Shown here one piece after another: positions 8,501 to 17,072 of a stretch of DNA of 64,000 nucleotides. The position numbers were made by a program, and so were the translations under genes. The notes below the pieces were generated by a model. It ran no database searches. It was not told where the DNA came from and saw only the letters and a program-made list of their open reading frames with translations. Within the stretch, counting starts at the first letter, position 1, and each line of letters begins with the position of its first letter. The DNA is from Niveispirillum lacus (GTDB lineage: Bacteria > Pseudomonadota > Alphaproteobacteria > Azospirillales > Azospirillaceae): the NCBI RefSeq assembly GCF_002251795.1, contig NZ_NOXU01000031.1, forward strand, positions 1 to 64,000. The letters are read 5' to 3'.

Positions 8501-8519
8501 CTCCATCGGAGACTTTGCC

Positions 8520-9014
8520 ATGCTGAAAATCATCCTTCCCCTGTTGTTCAAGGTGAGGCCCAAAATGGTCTATGACATGATCCGCCAGCAGATGGTGGGT
8601 TCACTGCCCTTTGTGCGCCATTGCGGCATTGATCTGGTGGCCCTGGGCGATGGTGTGGCGGAAGCCCGCGTCAGTGATCAGGCGGCGGTGAAAAACCATC
8701 TGGGCACGCCCCATGCCGGCGTCATTTTCACGCTGGCTGAAACCGCCAGCGGTGGCGCCATGGCCGGGGCCATGGCACCGGTATTGTTGACTGTGCGGCC
8801 CGTGGCGGCCCAGGCAACGATCCAGTATCTGAGTGTGGCCAAGGGCGACCTGCGCGCCATGGCGCGAACCGGCCGACCGGGAGCAGCGCTGCGGGCGGAA
8901 CTGGAGGCCGAGGGCAAAGTGCGTTTTCCAGTCGAGGTGGACATCCTGGATGGAGAGGGACAGACCGTGTCCAAGATGGTGGTGGAATGGTACGTCAGTC
9001 CCAAACGGACCTGA
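8520..9014 (+). CDS. PaaI/DUF4442-type hotdog thioesterase
   Basis: The 164-residue hotdog-fold protein has the motif KNHLGTPHAGVIFTLAE, equivalent to the N...HGG...L.D/E region of PaaI-like acyl-CoA thioesterases. The following beta-strand block (ATIQYLSVAKGDLRAMART) is typical. The start at 8520 follows a GGAGACTTT ribosome-binding site. Its 3' end overlaps the TetR gene by 28 bp, so the two are translationally linked. The probable role is hydrolysis of an acyl-CoA under control of the downstream regulator. Confidence 0.7.
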   Translation: MLKIILPLLFKVRPKMVYDMIRQQMVGSLPFVRHCGIDLVALGDGVAEARVSDQAAVKNHLGTPHAGVIFTLAETASGGAMAGAMAPVLLTVRPVAAQATIQYLSVAKGDLRAMARTGRPGAALRAELEAEGKVRFPVEVDILDGEGQTVSKMVVEWYVSPKRT

Positions 9015-9601
9015 ATGCAGACCCGGCCCCCCGCCGCGGCAATTTCCATCATGGCGATCTGCGTGCCGCCGCCCTGACGGCGGCCCTGGCGATGGTGGAG
9101 GCGGGAGGGCCGGAGGCGCTGTCATTCCGGGCGGTCGCCGTGGCGGTTGGTGTCAACCACCGCGCGCTGTACCGGCATTTCGCCGACAAGCACGACCTGA
9201 CCCTGGCCTTGGCTGCGCAGGGATTCGACCGGCTGGCTGGCGTGATCCAGATCGGATTCGATACCGACGGGGGACAGGCAAGGCCCGGCCCGCTTTACCG
9301 CGCCTATGTGGATTTTGCCTTAGATCGCCCCGCGCTATACGCCTTGATGTATGGCATATCGGGCCAGGATTACCTGACCCACCCGGCCCTGGCCCCGTCC
9401 GTCGCCAAGGTTACGAGATTGGCGGGCAAGGCCTTTCGCCGGGCGGATGACCCGCCGGGTTTCAGCATTGCCCTGCGCGACCGGGTGATGCGTGCCTGGG
9501 GGGAGGTGCATGGGCTGTGCGACCTGTGGCGCCGCGGTGCCCTGCGGGCGCGGGATGTCGGGGCTGCCAGGGCCTATATCCTTGCTTTGCTGGCACAATG
9601 A
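8987..9601 (+). CDS. TetR/AcrR family transcriptional regulator
   Basis: The 204-residue protein has an N-terminal helix-turn-helix (LSFRAVAVAVGVNHRALYRHFADKHDL) and an alpha-helical ligand-binding C-terminus containing WGEVHGLCDLW, of the WHG/TetR_C_33 kind. It overlaps the thioesterase gene, and the divergence of function suggests it represses its own operon through the site near 8475. The ligand is unknown, perhaps an acyl-CoA. Confidence 0.85.
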   Translation: MVRQSQTDLNADPAPRRGNFHHGDLRAAALTAALAMVEAGGPEALSFRAVAVAVGVNHRALYRHFADKHDLTLALAAQGFDRLAGVIQIGFDTDGGQARPGPLYRAYVDFALDRPALYALMYGISGQDYLTHPALAPSVAKVTRLAGKAFRRADDPPGFSIALRDRVMRAWGEVHGLCDLWRRGALRARDVGAARAYILALLAQ

Positions 9602-9689
9602 TGCGCCCGCCACCTCTGCGCCCCGCGATATCCGGCCGCGACGCATTGGCACTTCACGCCGCCCCGTGCCCGGCTATCTTCTGCATCCC

Positions 9690-10331
9690 ATGCAACTGAC
9701 CACTATCCCCGACGCTCTCCTGCCCGACGCGCTGGCAACCCTTGCCAGTCACCTGCCCCCCGGCAGCCTGACCGCGCAGGTCCTGACCCGCATCGCCGCC
9801 ACGCGCGATCTGATCGCGTTGGGCGTGGACACGCCCGCCCACCGGGCGGCCGCTGTCGATCTGGCCCGCGCCTTTGGTATCGGGGTTATTGATGAGGCAC
9901 CACAGGACGCGTTTTCCTATGATGGTCGCGCCATCCGGACGCGGTCGGAAGCCTATGTCCTGATCCATGAGGTGGCGCACTGGCTGGTCGCCCCGCCCGA
10001 ACGCCGTAGCCTGATTGATTTCGGTCTGGGGGCCGGACCGGAGTCGGGCCGTATCGACGAGGCCAATCACGCCATCGCGGTGGGCAAGGAAGAACAGATC
10101 CGCGAAGAGGCGTTGGCGTCCCTGCTGGGCATCCTGTGGGAGGTGGAACTGGGCCAGCCGGCCATCCTGGCCTTTCTGGAACAGAACTGGCTGGAGGGGT
10201 GGGAGCGGCCCTCCTGCGCGGAGAATCTGATCGACAATGTCGAGGCGCTGTTTCAGGCGGGTTTGATCAATGCGGATGGGCGGCCGATTCCGCCGGAATC
10301 GTGCGTGGATTGCGCCCGCGCCGCAGCTTGA
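9690..10331 (+). CDS. EpmC-like HExxH protein (elongation factor P hydroxylase family)
   Basis: This 213-residue protein carries LIHEVAHWLVAPPERRSLID followed by FGLGAGPE, then EEQIREEALASLLGIL. This order matches the EpmC family, in which HExxH binds iron and the enzyme hydroxylates modified EF-P lysine in gammaproteobacteria. Alphaproteobacterial relatives without the EpmAB pathway have no proven role. ATG at 9690 is preferred because upstream in-frame sequence overlaps the TetR coding region. A generic metallopeptidase-like protein remains possible. Confidence 0.55.
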   Translation: MQLTTIPDALLPDALATLASHLPPGSLTAQVLTRIAATRDLIALGVDTPAHRAAAVDLARAFGIGVIDEAPQDAFSYDGRAIRTRSEAYVLIHEVAHWLVAPPERRSLIDFGLGAGPESGRIDEANHAIAVGKEEQIREEALASLLGILWEVELGQPAILAFLEQNWLEGWERPSCAENLIDNVEALFQAGLINADGRPIPPESCVDCARAAA

Positions 10332-10412
10332 TTTCGTTATTTCACACCCCCTTGCGGGTGGTTTGAGGATGCGGTTCCCTGATGGCAAAACCATTTGCCC
10401 CAGGGGGGAAAC

Positions 10413-11780
10413 ATGTCCGGCGCACCCGCCATCCTGTCCATGATCGGCAATACCCCGATCGTCCGTGTCAGCCGTTTCGATACCGGCCCGTGCGAGCTGT
10501 ATCTGAAGCTGGAAAACCAGAATCCCGGCGGGTCCATCAAGGACCGTATCGCCCTGAAAATGATCGAAGCGGCCGAAGCCGAAGGCAAGCTGGCCCCCGG
10601 CGGTACGGTGATTGAGGCAACAGCCGGCAATACCGGCCTGGGGCTGGCGCTGGTCTGTGCCGCCAAGGGCTATCGCCTGATCCTGGTCATCCCCGACAAG
10701 ATGGCCACCGAAAAGATCAATAATCTGCGCGCCCTGGGCGCCCAGATCCATATCACCCGGTCCGATGTGGGCAAGGGGCACCCTGCCTATTACCAGGATA
10801 TTGCCGAGCGCCTGTCCCAGGAAATCCCTGGCAGTTTCTATGTGAACCAGTTCGCCAATCCCGCCAATCCGCGCGCGCATGAGGAATGGACGGGTCCGGA
10901 AATGCTGCGCCAGATGGATGGCGATCTTGATGCGGTGGTCGCCGGCATCGGGTCGGGCGGCACCTTCACCGGTCTGGGTGCCTTCTTCGCCAAGGCCAGC
11001 CCCAAGACGGCCATGGTCATCGCCGATCCGGTCGGGTCCATCATCGCCGATCTGGTCAACAAGGGCACGCATGACGAACCCGGTTCCTGGGTCGTTGAAG
11101 GCGTGGGCGAAGATTTTGTGCCCCCCATCTGTGATCTGGCCTACGCCAAAGCCGCCTATTATGTCAGCGATACAGAAAGCCTGAACGCCGCGCGCGACCT
11201 GCTGCGGCTTGAGGGTATCCTGGCTGGTTCCTCATCAGGCACCCTGTTCGCAGCGGCGCTGAAATATTGCCGGGCCCAGACCACGAAAAAGAAGGTCCTC
11301 ACCTTCGTCTGCGACACGGGCAACAAGTACCTGTCGAAGATGTTCAATGATGCCTGGATGGAAGACCACGGCTTCACCCCGCGCGAACGGCACAATGACC
11401 TGCGCGACCTGATGACCCGTCGTTTCGACAAGGGGCAGGTGGTCACCGTGGGCCCGGAGGATACGCTGCTGACCGCCTATAAGCGCATGCGCATCTCCGA
11501 CGTGTCACAGTTGCCGGTGATGGAAGGCGAGCGGGTGATCGGCATCCTGGACGAAAGCGACCTGCTGCTGCATGTCGAAAAGGACCCGGCCCGGTTCCGC
11601 GACAAGGTCTATACCGCCATGGTCAACCGGCTGGAGACCCTGCCCGTGACGGCGACGATGGCTGATCTGCGGGCCTTGTTCAACCGCAACATGGTGGCCA
11701 TCATCATGGATGGCGGCACGTTCCTGGGCCTGCTGACCCGCACCGACGTGCTGAACCATCTGCGTCGGCAACTGGGGTGA
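10413..11780 (+). CDS. Cystathionine beta-synthase with C-terminal CBS pair
   Basis: This 455-residue PLP enzyme has the catalytic lysine motif GGSIKDRIAL near residue 43 and the phosphate-binding GNTGLG and GSGGT(F) loops. Two CBS domains from about residue 335 include MRISDVSQLPVME and FLGLLTRTDVLNHL, and may bind adenosyl ligands. It condenses serine and homocysteine to cystathionine, the first step of reverse transsulfuration. ATG 10413 follows AGGGGGG, while the in-frame TTG at 10395 lacks a site. The partner gamma-lyase type enzyme is at 53.9 kb. Confidence 0.9.
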   Translation: MSGAPAILSMIGNTPIVRVSRFDTGPCELYLKLENQNPGGSIKDRIALKMIEAAEAEGKLAPGGTVIEATAGNTGLGLALVCAAKGYRLILVIPDKMATEKINNLRALGAQIHITRSDVGKGHPAYYQDIAERLSQEIPGSFYVNQFANPANPRAHEEWTGPEMLRQMDGDLDAVVAGIGSGGTFTGLGAFFAKASPKTAMVIADPVGSIIADLVNKGTHDEPGSWVVEGVGEDFVPPICDLAYAKAAYYVSDTESLNAARDLLRLEGILAGSSSGTLFAAALKYCRAQTTKKKVLTFVCDTGNKYLSKMFNDAWMEDHGFTPRERHNDLRDLMTRRFDKGQVVTVGPEDTLLTAYKRMRISDVSQLPVMEGERVIGILDESDLLLHVEKDPARFRDKVYTAMVNRLETLPVTATMADLRALFNRNMVAIIMDGGTFLGLLTRTDVLNHLRRQLG

Positions 11781-11792
11781 AGGATGCGGAAG

Positions 11793-11824
11793 GGTCAGGG
11801 TGGAAACAAGGCACCACCCTGACC
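11793..11824 (+). terminator. Hairpin after cystathionine beta-synthase
   Basis: A perfect 11-bp inverted repeat, GGTCAGGGTGG/CCACCCTGACC, encloses a 10-nt loop and starts 12 bp after the stop codon. There is no U-tract after it, so it may stabilise the mRNA 3' end or work with Rho. Confidence 0.5.
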
Positions 11825-11931
11825 ATGGGCCGGGCAGGGTGCACAGAAAATAACCAATATTTTACAGTATGATAAGCGTGGTTTTCGTGGGAAGCTGACG
11901 GCCCTTTAAGCCCTGCCGGAGATGCTCCGCG

Positions 11932-13659
11932 ATGACCCGCCCGCGTTCGCTTGCCCTGTGGCTTTGCCTTGCTACCGCGCTGTGCGCGATACCGGCCATG
12001 GGGGCCTGGGCGCAGAAGGAAAGTGCCACGGTGACGGCGCTGCCCATGGGCAAGGCCATGGTGTCATCGGCAGACCCGCGTGCCACCGATGCGGGGCGAG
12101 AGATTCTGCGTCAGGGCGGATCGGCGGCCGATGCTGCGGCGGCCCTGATGCTGGCCCTGACGGTGGTGGAGCCTGAATCATCCGGCATCGGCGGTGGCGG
12201 CTTCATGCTGTACCACCCGGCAGGGTCCAAGGACACGTTCAGCTATGATGGGCGCGAGGAAGCGCCATCGGCGGCCAAGCCAGACCGGTTCATGCAGAAC
12301 GGCCAGGAAATGGATTACGAGCTGGCACGGGCGGGCGGCCTGTCCGTCGGGGTGCCGGGTAACATCCGGCTGATCGAACTGGCCCATGCCCGCCACGGCA
12401 AGCTGCCCTGGAAGGCGCTGTTCCAGCCGGCCATCAAACTGGCACGCGACGGTTTTGTTGTGACCCCGCGCATGGTGAAGATGCTGGAGGAGCAGAAGCC
12501 GCTGCTGTCTGCTTCCAAAGAGGCGCAGGAGATTTACTACCAAGCTGACGGCACGCCCAAGCCGGCCGGATCGGTCATCAAGAATCCAAAGCTGGCTGAG
12601 CTTCTGACCCTGGTGGCAGAAAAAGGGGCCGATGCGTTCTACACCGGACCGGCAGCGGAGCGGCTGCGTGCGGCAGTGGGCAATGCGCCGCGCAACCCCA
12701 GCATCATCACCGCGCAGGATATGGCGGATTACCGCGCTGTGCCGCGCCCGCCCGTCTGCGGCACCTACCGCGTCTATACTGTCTGTGGCATGGGGCCGCC
12801 CTCGTCCGGCGGGATTGCCGTGTTGACCATCCTGAAACAAATGGAGGGGTTCGACATTCCGGCCTTGGGGCCGAACAGCCTGGAGGCATGGCACATCATT
12901 GGCGAATCGATGCGGCTGGCTTATGCCGACCGGGCGAAATGGTTGGGTGATCCTGACCATGTGAAGGTGCCGGTCGAGGGGCTGACCGACCCCGCCTATA
13001 TCAAGGAACGGGCCCGGCTGATCGACCCGACAAAGGCCATGCCAACCGCGCCTGCAGGTCATCCCAAGGATGCGCCGCGCGTGTCGGACATTGCTGACAA
13101 TGAAGTGGCTGGCACCACCCATTTCTCTGTCGCCGATGAATGGGGCAATGTCGCTGCCATGACCTCCACCATCGAGGATATCTATGGCTCGGGTATCCTT
13201 GTCGACGGCTATGTGCTGAATAACGAGCTGACGGATTTCAACTTTATCCCCGACGTGGACGGTGTTCCCACCGCCAACCGTGTGGAACCCGGCAAACGTC
13301 CCCGCAGTTCCATGTCGCCCACCATCGTCTATGACCAGAATGGTCAGGCGGTGCTGGCCATCGGGGCGGCGGGTGGCCCGACCATCATCGCGCAGGTGGC
13401 CAAGGCCATCATCGGGGTCCTGGATTGGAAACTGGATGTGCAATCCGCCCTGGCCCTGCCCACCTTCATGGGCAGTGGCAATGAAATCCGTATCGAGGCG
13501 GGCACGCATGTGGGGGCCATGGCCGACAAGCTGCGCGCCATGGGGCACACTGTCACGGTCGATGATTTCGGCGGCAAGCTGAACGGGATCGATAAGATGA
13601 CGGGCCAGTGGCGCGGCGGCGCCGACCCGCGCTCTAACGGGACGGCCGGCGCACCATAA
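11932..13659 (+). CDS. ggt: Gamma-glutamyltransferase precursor
   Basis: This 575-residue periplasmic enzyme has a signal peptide (residues 1 to about 28, ending AMGAWAQ). It cleaves gamma-glutamyl bonds of glutathione and transfers the glutamyl group. The autocatalytic processing site is GTTHFSVAD; the first Thr of the TTH (about residue 395) becomes the N-terminal nucleophile of the small subunit. The substrate motif GKRPRSSMSPTIV is also present, as is GGGGF in the large subunit. An antisense ORF of similar length is a shadow. It lies downstream of cystathionine beta-synthase but across a hairpin, so it is probably a separate transcript in a shared sulfur theme. Confidence 0.95.
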   Translation: MTRPRSLALWLCLATALCAIPAMGAWAQKESATVTALPMGKAMVSSADPRATDAGREILRQGGSAADAAAALMLALTVVEPESSGIGGGGFMLYHPAGSKDTFSYDGREEAPSAAKPDRFMQNGQEMDYELARAGGLSVGVPGNIRLIELAHARHGKLPWKALFQPAIKLARDGFVVTPRMVKMLEEQKPLLSASKEAQEIYYQADGTPKPAGSVIKNPKLAELLTLVAEKGADAFYTGPAAERLRAAVGNAPRNPSIITAQDMADYRAVPRPPVCGTYRVYTVCGMGPPSSGGIAVLTILKQMEGFDIPALGPNSLEAWHIIGESMRLAYADRAKWLGDPDHVKVPVEGLTDPAYIKERARLIDPTKAMPTAPAGHPKDAPRVSDIADNEVAGTTHFSVADEWGNVAAMTSTIEDIYGSGILVDGYVLNNELTDFNFIPDVDGVPTANRVEPGKRPRSSMSPTIVYDQNGQAVLAIGAAGGPTIIAQVAKAIIGVLDWKLDVQSALALPTFMGSGNEIRIEAGTHVGAMADKLRAMGHTVTVDDFGGKLNGIDKMTGQWRGGADPRSNGTAGAP

Positions 13660-13737
13660 TGGCGGCGGGCGCACCCACCGCGCCAACAGGGGACGAGGTG
13701 CATTCCCCCGGTAACGGGCGGCACCCCAACATCCCCC

Positions 13738-13766
13738 TTTAAACCCGCGATCCAATCGCCTATATC
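13738..13766 (+). promoter_or_regulatory. Probable ssrA promoter
   Basis: TTTAAA (13738-13743) and TATATC (13761-13766) are separated by 17 bp. They place a start at about 13772, at the base of the GTCGGG-TTCG-CCCGAC hairpin that begins the tmRNA acceptor piece. Confidence 0.5.
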
Positions 13767-13771
13767 AAGCC

Positions 13772-14098
13772 TGTCGGGTTCGCCCGACTATGGGGATAAA
13801 CGCGGTGTGGAATAGACGTTGCGGACCCGGGGGCGGTACCCGGCGCCTCCACCATTCACTCCCGGCCGGATGGCCAGGGGTTCATGGGGGCGAAACAGGA
13901 TCGACGCGCGTAATAAAGGCATAGTCTTCCCTCGGCATGATACCGCCGTTATCGGGTCAAACCTCATAGATGCCAACGATAACTCGGCGTCTGACCTTCG
14001 CATGGCTGCCTGATTCCCCCTAAAGGGCGTTAGTCAGTTTGCTTAAGTCGCAGCCCGGGGGGAGCTGGGCAACAGAATCCCCCCACCTTGTTTTTGTT
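13772..14098 (+). ncRNA. ssrA: tmRNA, circularly permuted two-piece form
   Basis: The acceptor piece comes first. It opens with a hairpin at 13773-13788, has a T-arm (CCGGG/CCCGG stem around 13828-13842), and ends with CGCCTCC-ACCA at 13844-13854. A short intervening segment follows. The coding piece then starts with GGGGGCG at 13886-13892, which pairs with CGCCTCC to form a 7-bp acceptor stem with a G-U at the third pair, the alanine identity element. The tag ORF starts at the resume codon GCC 13972 and encodes ANDNSASDLRMAA, with TGA at 14011-14013. A GGGGGG/CCCCCC hairpin (14057-14084) and T-rich tail end the gene. The order, acceptor before coding, is the alphaproteobacterial arrangement needing processing into two RNAs. 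End points are approximate. Confidence 0.93.
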
Positions 14099-14101
14099 CC
14101 C

Positions 14102-14560
14102 TCAGGCGCCGGGCGCCGCCTCCGGCGGCTTGGCTTACGCGACCATGGGGTCGCGGGCGCTCAACGCGCCAGCCAAGCTGCGCTTGGCATCATGTTTTCC
14201 GTCAGGCGCCGGGCGCCGCCTCCGGCGGCTTGGCTCACGCGACCATGGGGTCGCGGGCTCTCAACGCGCCAGCCAAGCTGCGCTTGGCATCATGTTTTCC
14301 GTCAGGCGCCGGGCGCCGCCTCCGGCGGCTTGGCTTACGCGACCATGGGGTCGCGGGCGCTCAACGCGCCAGCCAAGCTGCGCTTGGCATCATGTTTTCC
14401 GTCAGGCGCCGGGCGCCGCCTCCGGCGGCTTGGCTCACGCGACCATGGGGTCGCGGGCTCTCAACGCGCCAGCCAAGCTGCGCTTGGCATCATGTTTTCC
14501 GTCAGGCGCCGGGCGCCGCCTCCGGCGGCTTGGCTTACGCGACCATGGGGTCGCGGGCGC
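14102..14560 (+). repeat. 100-bp tandem repeat array, ABABA
   Basis: There are four full units and one 59-bp partial unit with a period of exactly 100 bp, beginning TCAGGCGCCGGGCGCC at 14102, 14202, 14302, 14402 and 14502. Units 1, 3 and 5 (A) differ from 2 and 4 (B) at two fixed bases only (T/C in GGCTTACG and G/T in GCGGGCGC). The array is thus an amplified 200-bp dimer. Each unit holds several dyads: GCGACC-atgg-GGTCGC, GCCAAGC-tgc-GCTTGGC and a GGCGCC pair. The period is not a multiple of three, so the overlapping ORFs here are artefacts. Nothing coding is supported between ssrA and sspB; 14561-14698 shows no further feature. Confidence 0.95.
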
Positions 14561-14698
14561 CGTTAAACCCGCATGGCCGCGTGCGGGAACCCAGACATTT
14601 GCGCCCGACGCTTGATTATCCGTCCGTAATAGGCTTGTCTGAGCCCCATGGGGGACGGATGGGTCCGTCGCGTTCGATGCCAGGGGTTTACCGTACCG

Positions 14699-15196
14699 AT
14701 GTCCGAGGAAATGCTCCGCTATGACCGCATGGTCGAAGCCGCCAAGCGCGGCGTCGTCAGACAGGCCCTGCGAGAGGTTTTGAGTCGGGGCGGTCAGCTA
14801 CCCGGCGAACATCATTTCTACATCACCTTCCGCACCGACGCGGAAGGCGTGGATATCCCCGATTATCTCCGCGCCAAGTACCCGACGGAGATGACCATCG
14901 TTTTGCAGTACCAGTTTTACGATCTGACGGTGGAGAACGATAAGTTCGCCGTTACCCTGTCCTTTGGTGGGGTGCTGCGGCGGCTGGTCATTCCCTTCAT
15001 TCACATCATCACCTTCGCAGACCCATCGGTGAATTTTGTCCTCCAGTTCCAGCCCGATGACATGCCGGAGATGCTGGTGGAGGAGGACGAGATGGAAGAA
15101 GCGGGGGCGACGCCGGACGTGGCCGCCGTTCCAGCCGATGATCAGCCCAAGCCCTCCGGCACCGTGGTGGCCCTGGACGCCTTCCGCAAGAAGTAG
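14699..15196 (+). CDS. sspB: ClpXP adaptor SspB, alpha type
   Basis: This is a 165-residue stringent-starvation-B family adaptor. Its core (HHFYITFRTDAEGVDIPDYL, EMTIVLQYQFYDLTV, FGGVLRRLVIPFIHIITFAD) forms the ssrA-tag-binding domain. An acidic, Ala/Pro-rich linker of about 45 residues follows, then a short basic tail (VVALDAFRKK) that in this family docks on ClpX. It delivers ssrA-tagged polypeptides to ClpXP. It lies 0.6 kb downstream of ssrA, the source of its substrate tag. The ATG at 14699 fits family length, although its upstream site (GGGG) is distant. Confidence 0.92.
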   Translation: MSEEMLRYDRMVEAAKRGVVRQALREVLSRGGQLPGEHHFYITFRTDAEGVDIPDYLRAKYPTEMTIVLQYQFYDLTVENDKFAVTLSFGGVLRRLVIPFIHIITFADPSVNFVLQFQPDDMPEMLVEEDEMEEAGATPDVAAVPADDQPKPSGTVVALDAFRKK

Positions 15197-15362
15197 GGGC
15201 TGCCAAAACGCGGTTGCCAAAGCGGGTAGATGGCACCATCCGGCATCGACCAGATGGCCGTGATTGCTTTCCGCACGATCGTACGCTTTTCGCCTTGACG
15301 GCGGCGGCGGCTTCGGGCGTCCTGTGCCCCAACCATAATCCAGGTGAGGGGAGAACCCGAAA

Positions 15363-16109
15363 ATGACCGATCATGTGCTGGTGAATGACGCTGACGGCGT
15401 CCGCACGATTACGCTGAACCGTGCTGATAAACGCAACGCTCTGACGGCCGCCATGTATGCCGCCATGGCCAATGCCCTGACCAGCGCGCCGGAGGCCGGT
15501 ATCCGTGCGATTTTGTTCACCGGGGCCGGCGGGTTCTTCACGGGCGGCAATGATATTGGCGATTTCCTGGCCAACCCGCCGGCCAATGATGATGCACCGG
15601 TGTTCCAGTTCCTCTATGCCATCGCCACCACCCCGTTGCCTGTTGTGGCCGCCGTTGAAGGCATGGCCGTGGGCGTGGGGACAACGATGCTGCTGCATTG
15701 TGATCTGGTCTATGCGGCGCCGGATGCCCGCCTGCATGTCCCGTTTGTCGATCTGGGACTGGTGCCGGAAGCCGCCAGTTCCATCTTGATGCCCCGCACC
15801 ATGGGCCATGCACAGGCGGCCCGCATGCTGATGCTGGGTGAGCCGCTGGGGGCGGAGGAAGCACTGGCCACGGGCATCCTGTCGGGTCTCGTTCCGGCAG
15901 CCGAACTGGCGCAGGTGGCTTTGGCCAAGGCTAAGGCCCTGGCCGCCAAACCGGTGGAAGCCATGCGCCACACCAAGGCTCTCATGCGGCCCCAACAGGC
16001 GGAAGTGCTGGCCACGATGAAGAAGGAAGGTCAGATTTTCGGCGCCTGCCTGCGTTCACCGGAAGCCAAGGCAGCGTTCCAGGCCTTTATGATGAAGGGC
16101 AAGAAGTAA
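15363..16109 (+). CDS. Enoyl-CoA hydratase/isomerase family protein
   Basis: The 248-residue crotonase-fold protein has the oxyanion-hole segment TGAGGFFTGGNDIGDFL and VEGMAVGVGTTMLLHCD. In GLVPEAASSILMPR the retained Glu corresponds to one catalytic glutamate of enoyl-CoA hydratases/isomerases. A clear GAGGGGAGAA site precedes ATG 15363. It could hydrate or isomerise an unsaturated acyl-CoA; the substrate is not determinable. Confidence 0.85.
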   Translation: MTDHVLVNDADGVRTITLNRADKRNALTAAMYAAMANALTSAPEAGIRAILFTGAGGFFTGGNDIGDFLANPPANDDAPVFQFLYAIATTPLPVVAAVEGMAVGVGTTMLLHCDLVYAAPDARLHVPFVDLGLVPEAASSILMPRTMGHAQAARMLMLGEPLGAEEALATGILSGLVPAAELAQVALAKAKALAAKPVEAMRHTKALMRPQQAEVLATMKKEGQIFGACLRSPEAKAAFQAFMMKGKK

Positions 16110-16159
16110 CCATCACCGGCGCCGGGCGGGGCTTAGGCCCCCCCGGCCTTTCGCGCCGG

Positions 16160-17059
16160 TCAGGCGCGGCGTTCGACCACGTAATGGGCGACCTGGCGCA
16201 GCATTTCCGCGCGTTCCCCGAAAATCTCCAGATGTTGGGCGGCCTGATCAGCCAGACGGCGGGCCTGGTCGCGGGCGCGTTCGGCGCCCAGGATAGACAC
16301 AAAAGTGGCCTTGCCGGCGACATCGTCACGCCCCACAGGCTTGCCGACCTCGTCCTGGGTGCCCTCCACATCCAGTAGATCGTCGGCGATCTGGAAAGCC
16401 AGCCCCAGATCATGGGCATAGGCCTGCAGCGCATGGTGCTGTGGTGCGCCAGCCTTGCCCAGGATGGCACCGGCTACGGCCGAAAAGGCGATCATTTCGC
16501 CGGTCTTCAGACGCTGCAGGCGGGTAATGGCCCCGATATCCAATGCTGTCGTCTCCGCGATCAGGTCCAGCATCTGACCACCCACCATCCCGCGCGGTCC
16601 AGCGGCCTTGGCCAGAGCCGCCACCAGCTTGCAGCGCACCTGCGGGTCTTCATGGGTTTCGGGGTCGGCCAGGATTTCGAAGGCCTGCGTCAGCAGCCCG
16701 TCACCCGCCAGGATGGCTGTCGCCTCGTCAAATTCCAGATGCACCGTCTTGCGGCCGCGGCGCAGATTGCTGTCATCCATGGCGGGCAAGTCGTCATGAA
16801 CCAGACTGTAGCAATGGATGAATTCCACGGCCGCCGCTGTGCGCAGGGCGCAGGCCGGGCTGACGCCGAACATGCGCGCACTTTCCATGACCAGGAACGG
16901 GCGCAGACGTTTGCCACCGCCCAGGCAGCCATATCGCATGGCATCGAACAGGCGGGCTTCCATCATGTTGCTGCGCGGCAGCAGAACTTCAATGGCGGCT
17001 TCGACCTGTTCGACAGTATCCGCCATGGCGGCGGTCAGGGTCTTGGGCAGGGAGGGCAT
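16160..17059 (-). CDS. ispA: Farnesyl diphosphate synthase
   Basis: The prenyltransferase condenses isopentenyl diphosphate with dimethylallyl and geranyl diphosphate. It has the first aspartate-rich motif HDDLPAMDDSNLRRG, GGKRLRPFLV upstream, and the second motif DDLLDVEGTQDEVGK. Taking ATG 17059 gives 299 residues, matching E. coli IspA, and leaves 13 bp after the xseB stop; an in-frame ATG at 17098 would overlap xseB. The gene order xseB-ispA is common in proteobacteria and implies one operon. Confidence 0.93.
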   Translation of the reverse strand: MPSLPKTLTAAMADTVEQVEAAIEVLLPRSNMMEARLFDAMRYGCLGGGKRLRPFLVMESARMFGVSPACALRTAAAVEFIHCYSLVHDDLPAMDDSNLRRGRKTVHLEFDEATAILAGDGLLTQAFEILADPETHEDPQVRCKLVAALAKAAGPRGMVGGQMLDLIAETTALDIGAITRLQRLKTGEMIAFSAVAGAILGKAGAPQHHALQAYAHDLGLAFQIADDLLDVEGTQDEVGKPVGRDDVAGKATFVSILGAERARDQARRLADQAAQHLEIFGERAEMLRQVAHYVVERRA

Positions 17060-17072
17060 AGGGCAGGGGCCT

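Noticed and set aside
12178-13755. 525-residue minus-strand ORF opposite gamma-glutamyltransferase
   Set aside because: High-GC antisense shadow; His/Arg/Gln-rich composition, no motifs, no start signals.
14102-14560. CRISPR-like array
   Set aside because: Units are contiguous 100-bp near-identical copies with no unique spacers, and no cas genes are nearby.
14039-14724. Overlapping 164-175-residue repeat proteins in several frames
   Set aside because: They arise because a stop-free 100-bp unit is read in rotating frames. None has a convincing ribosome-binding site, and each would run through the tmRNA end.
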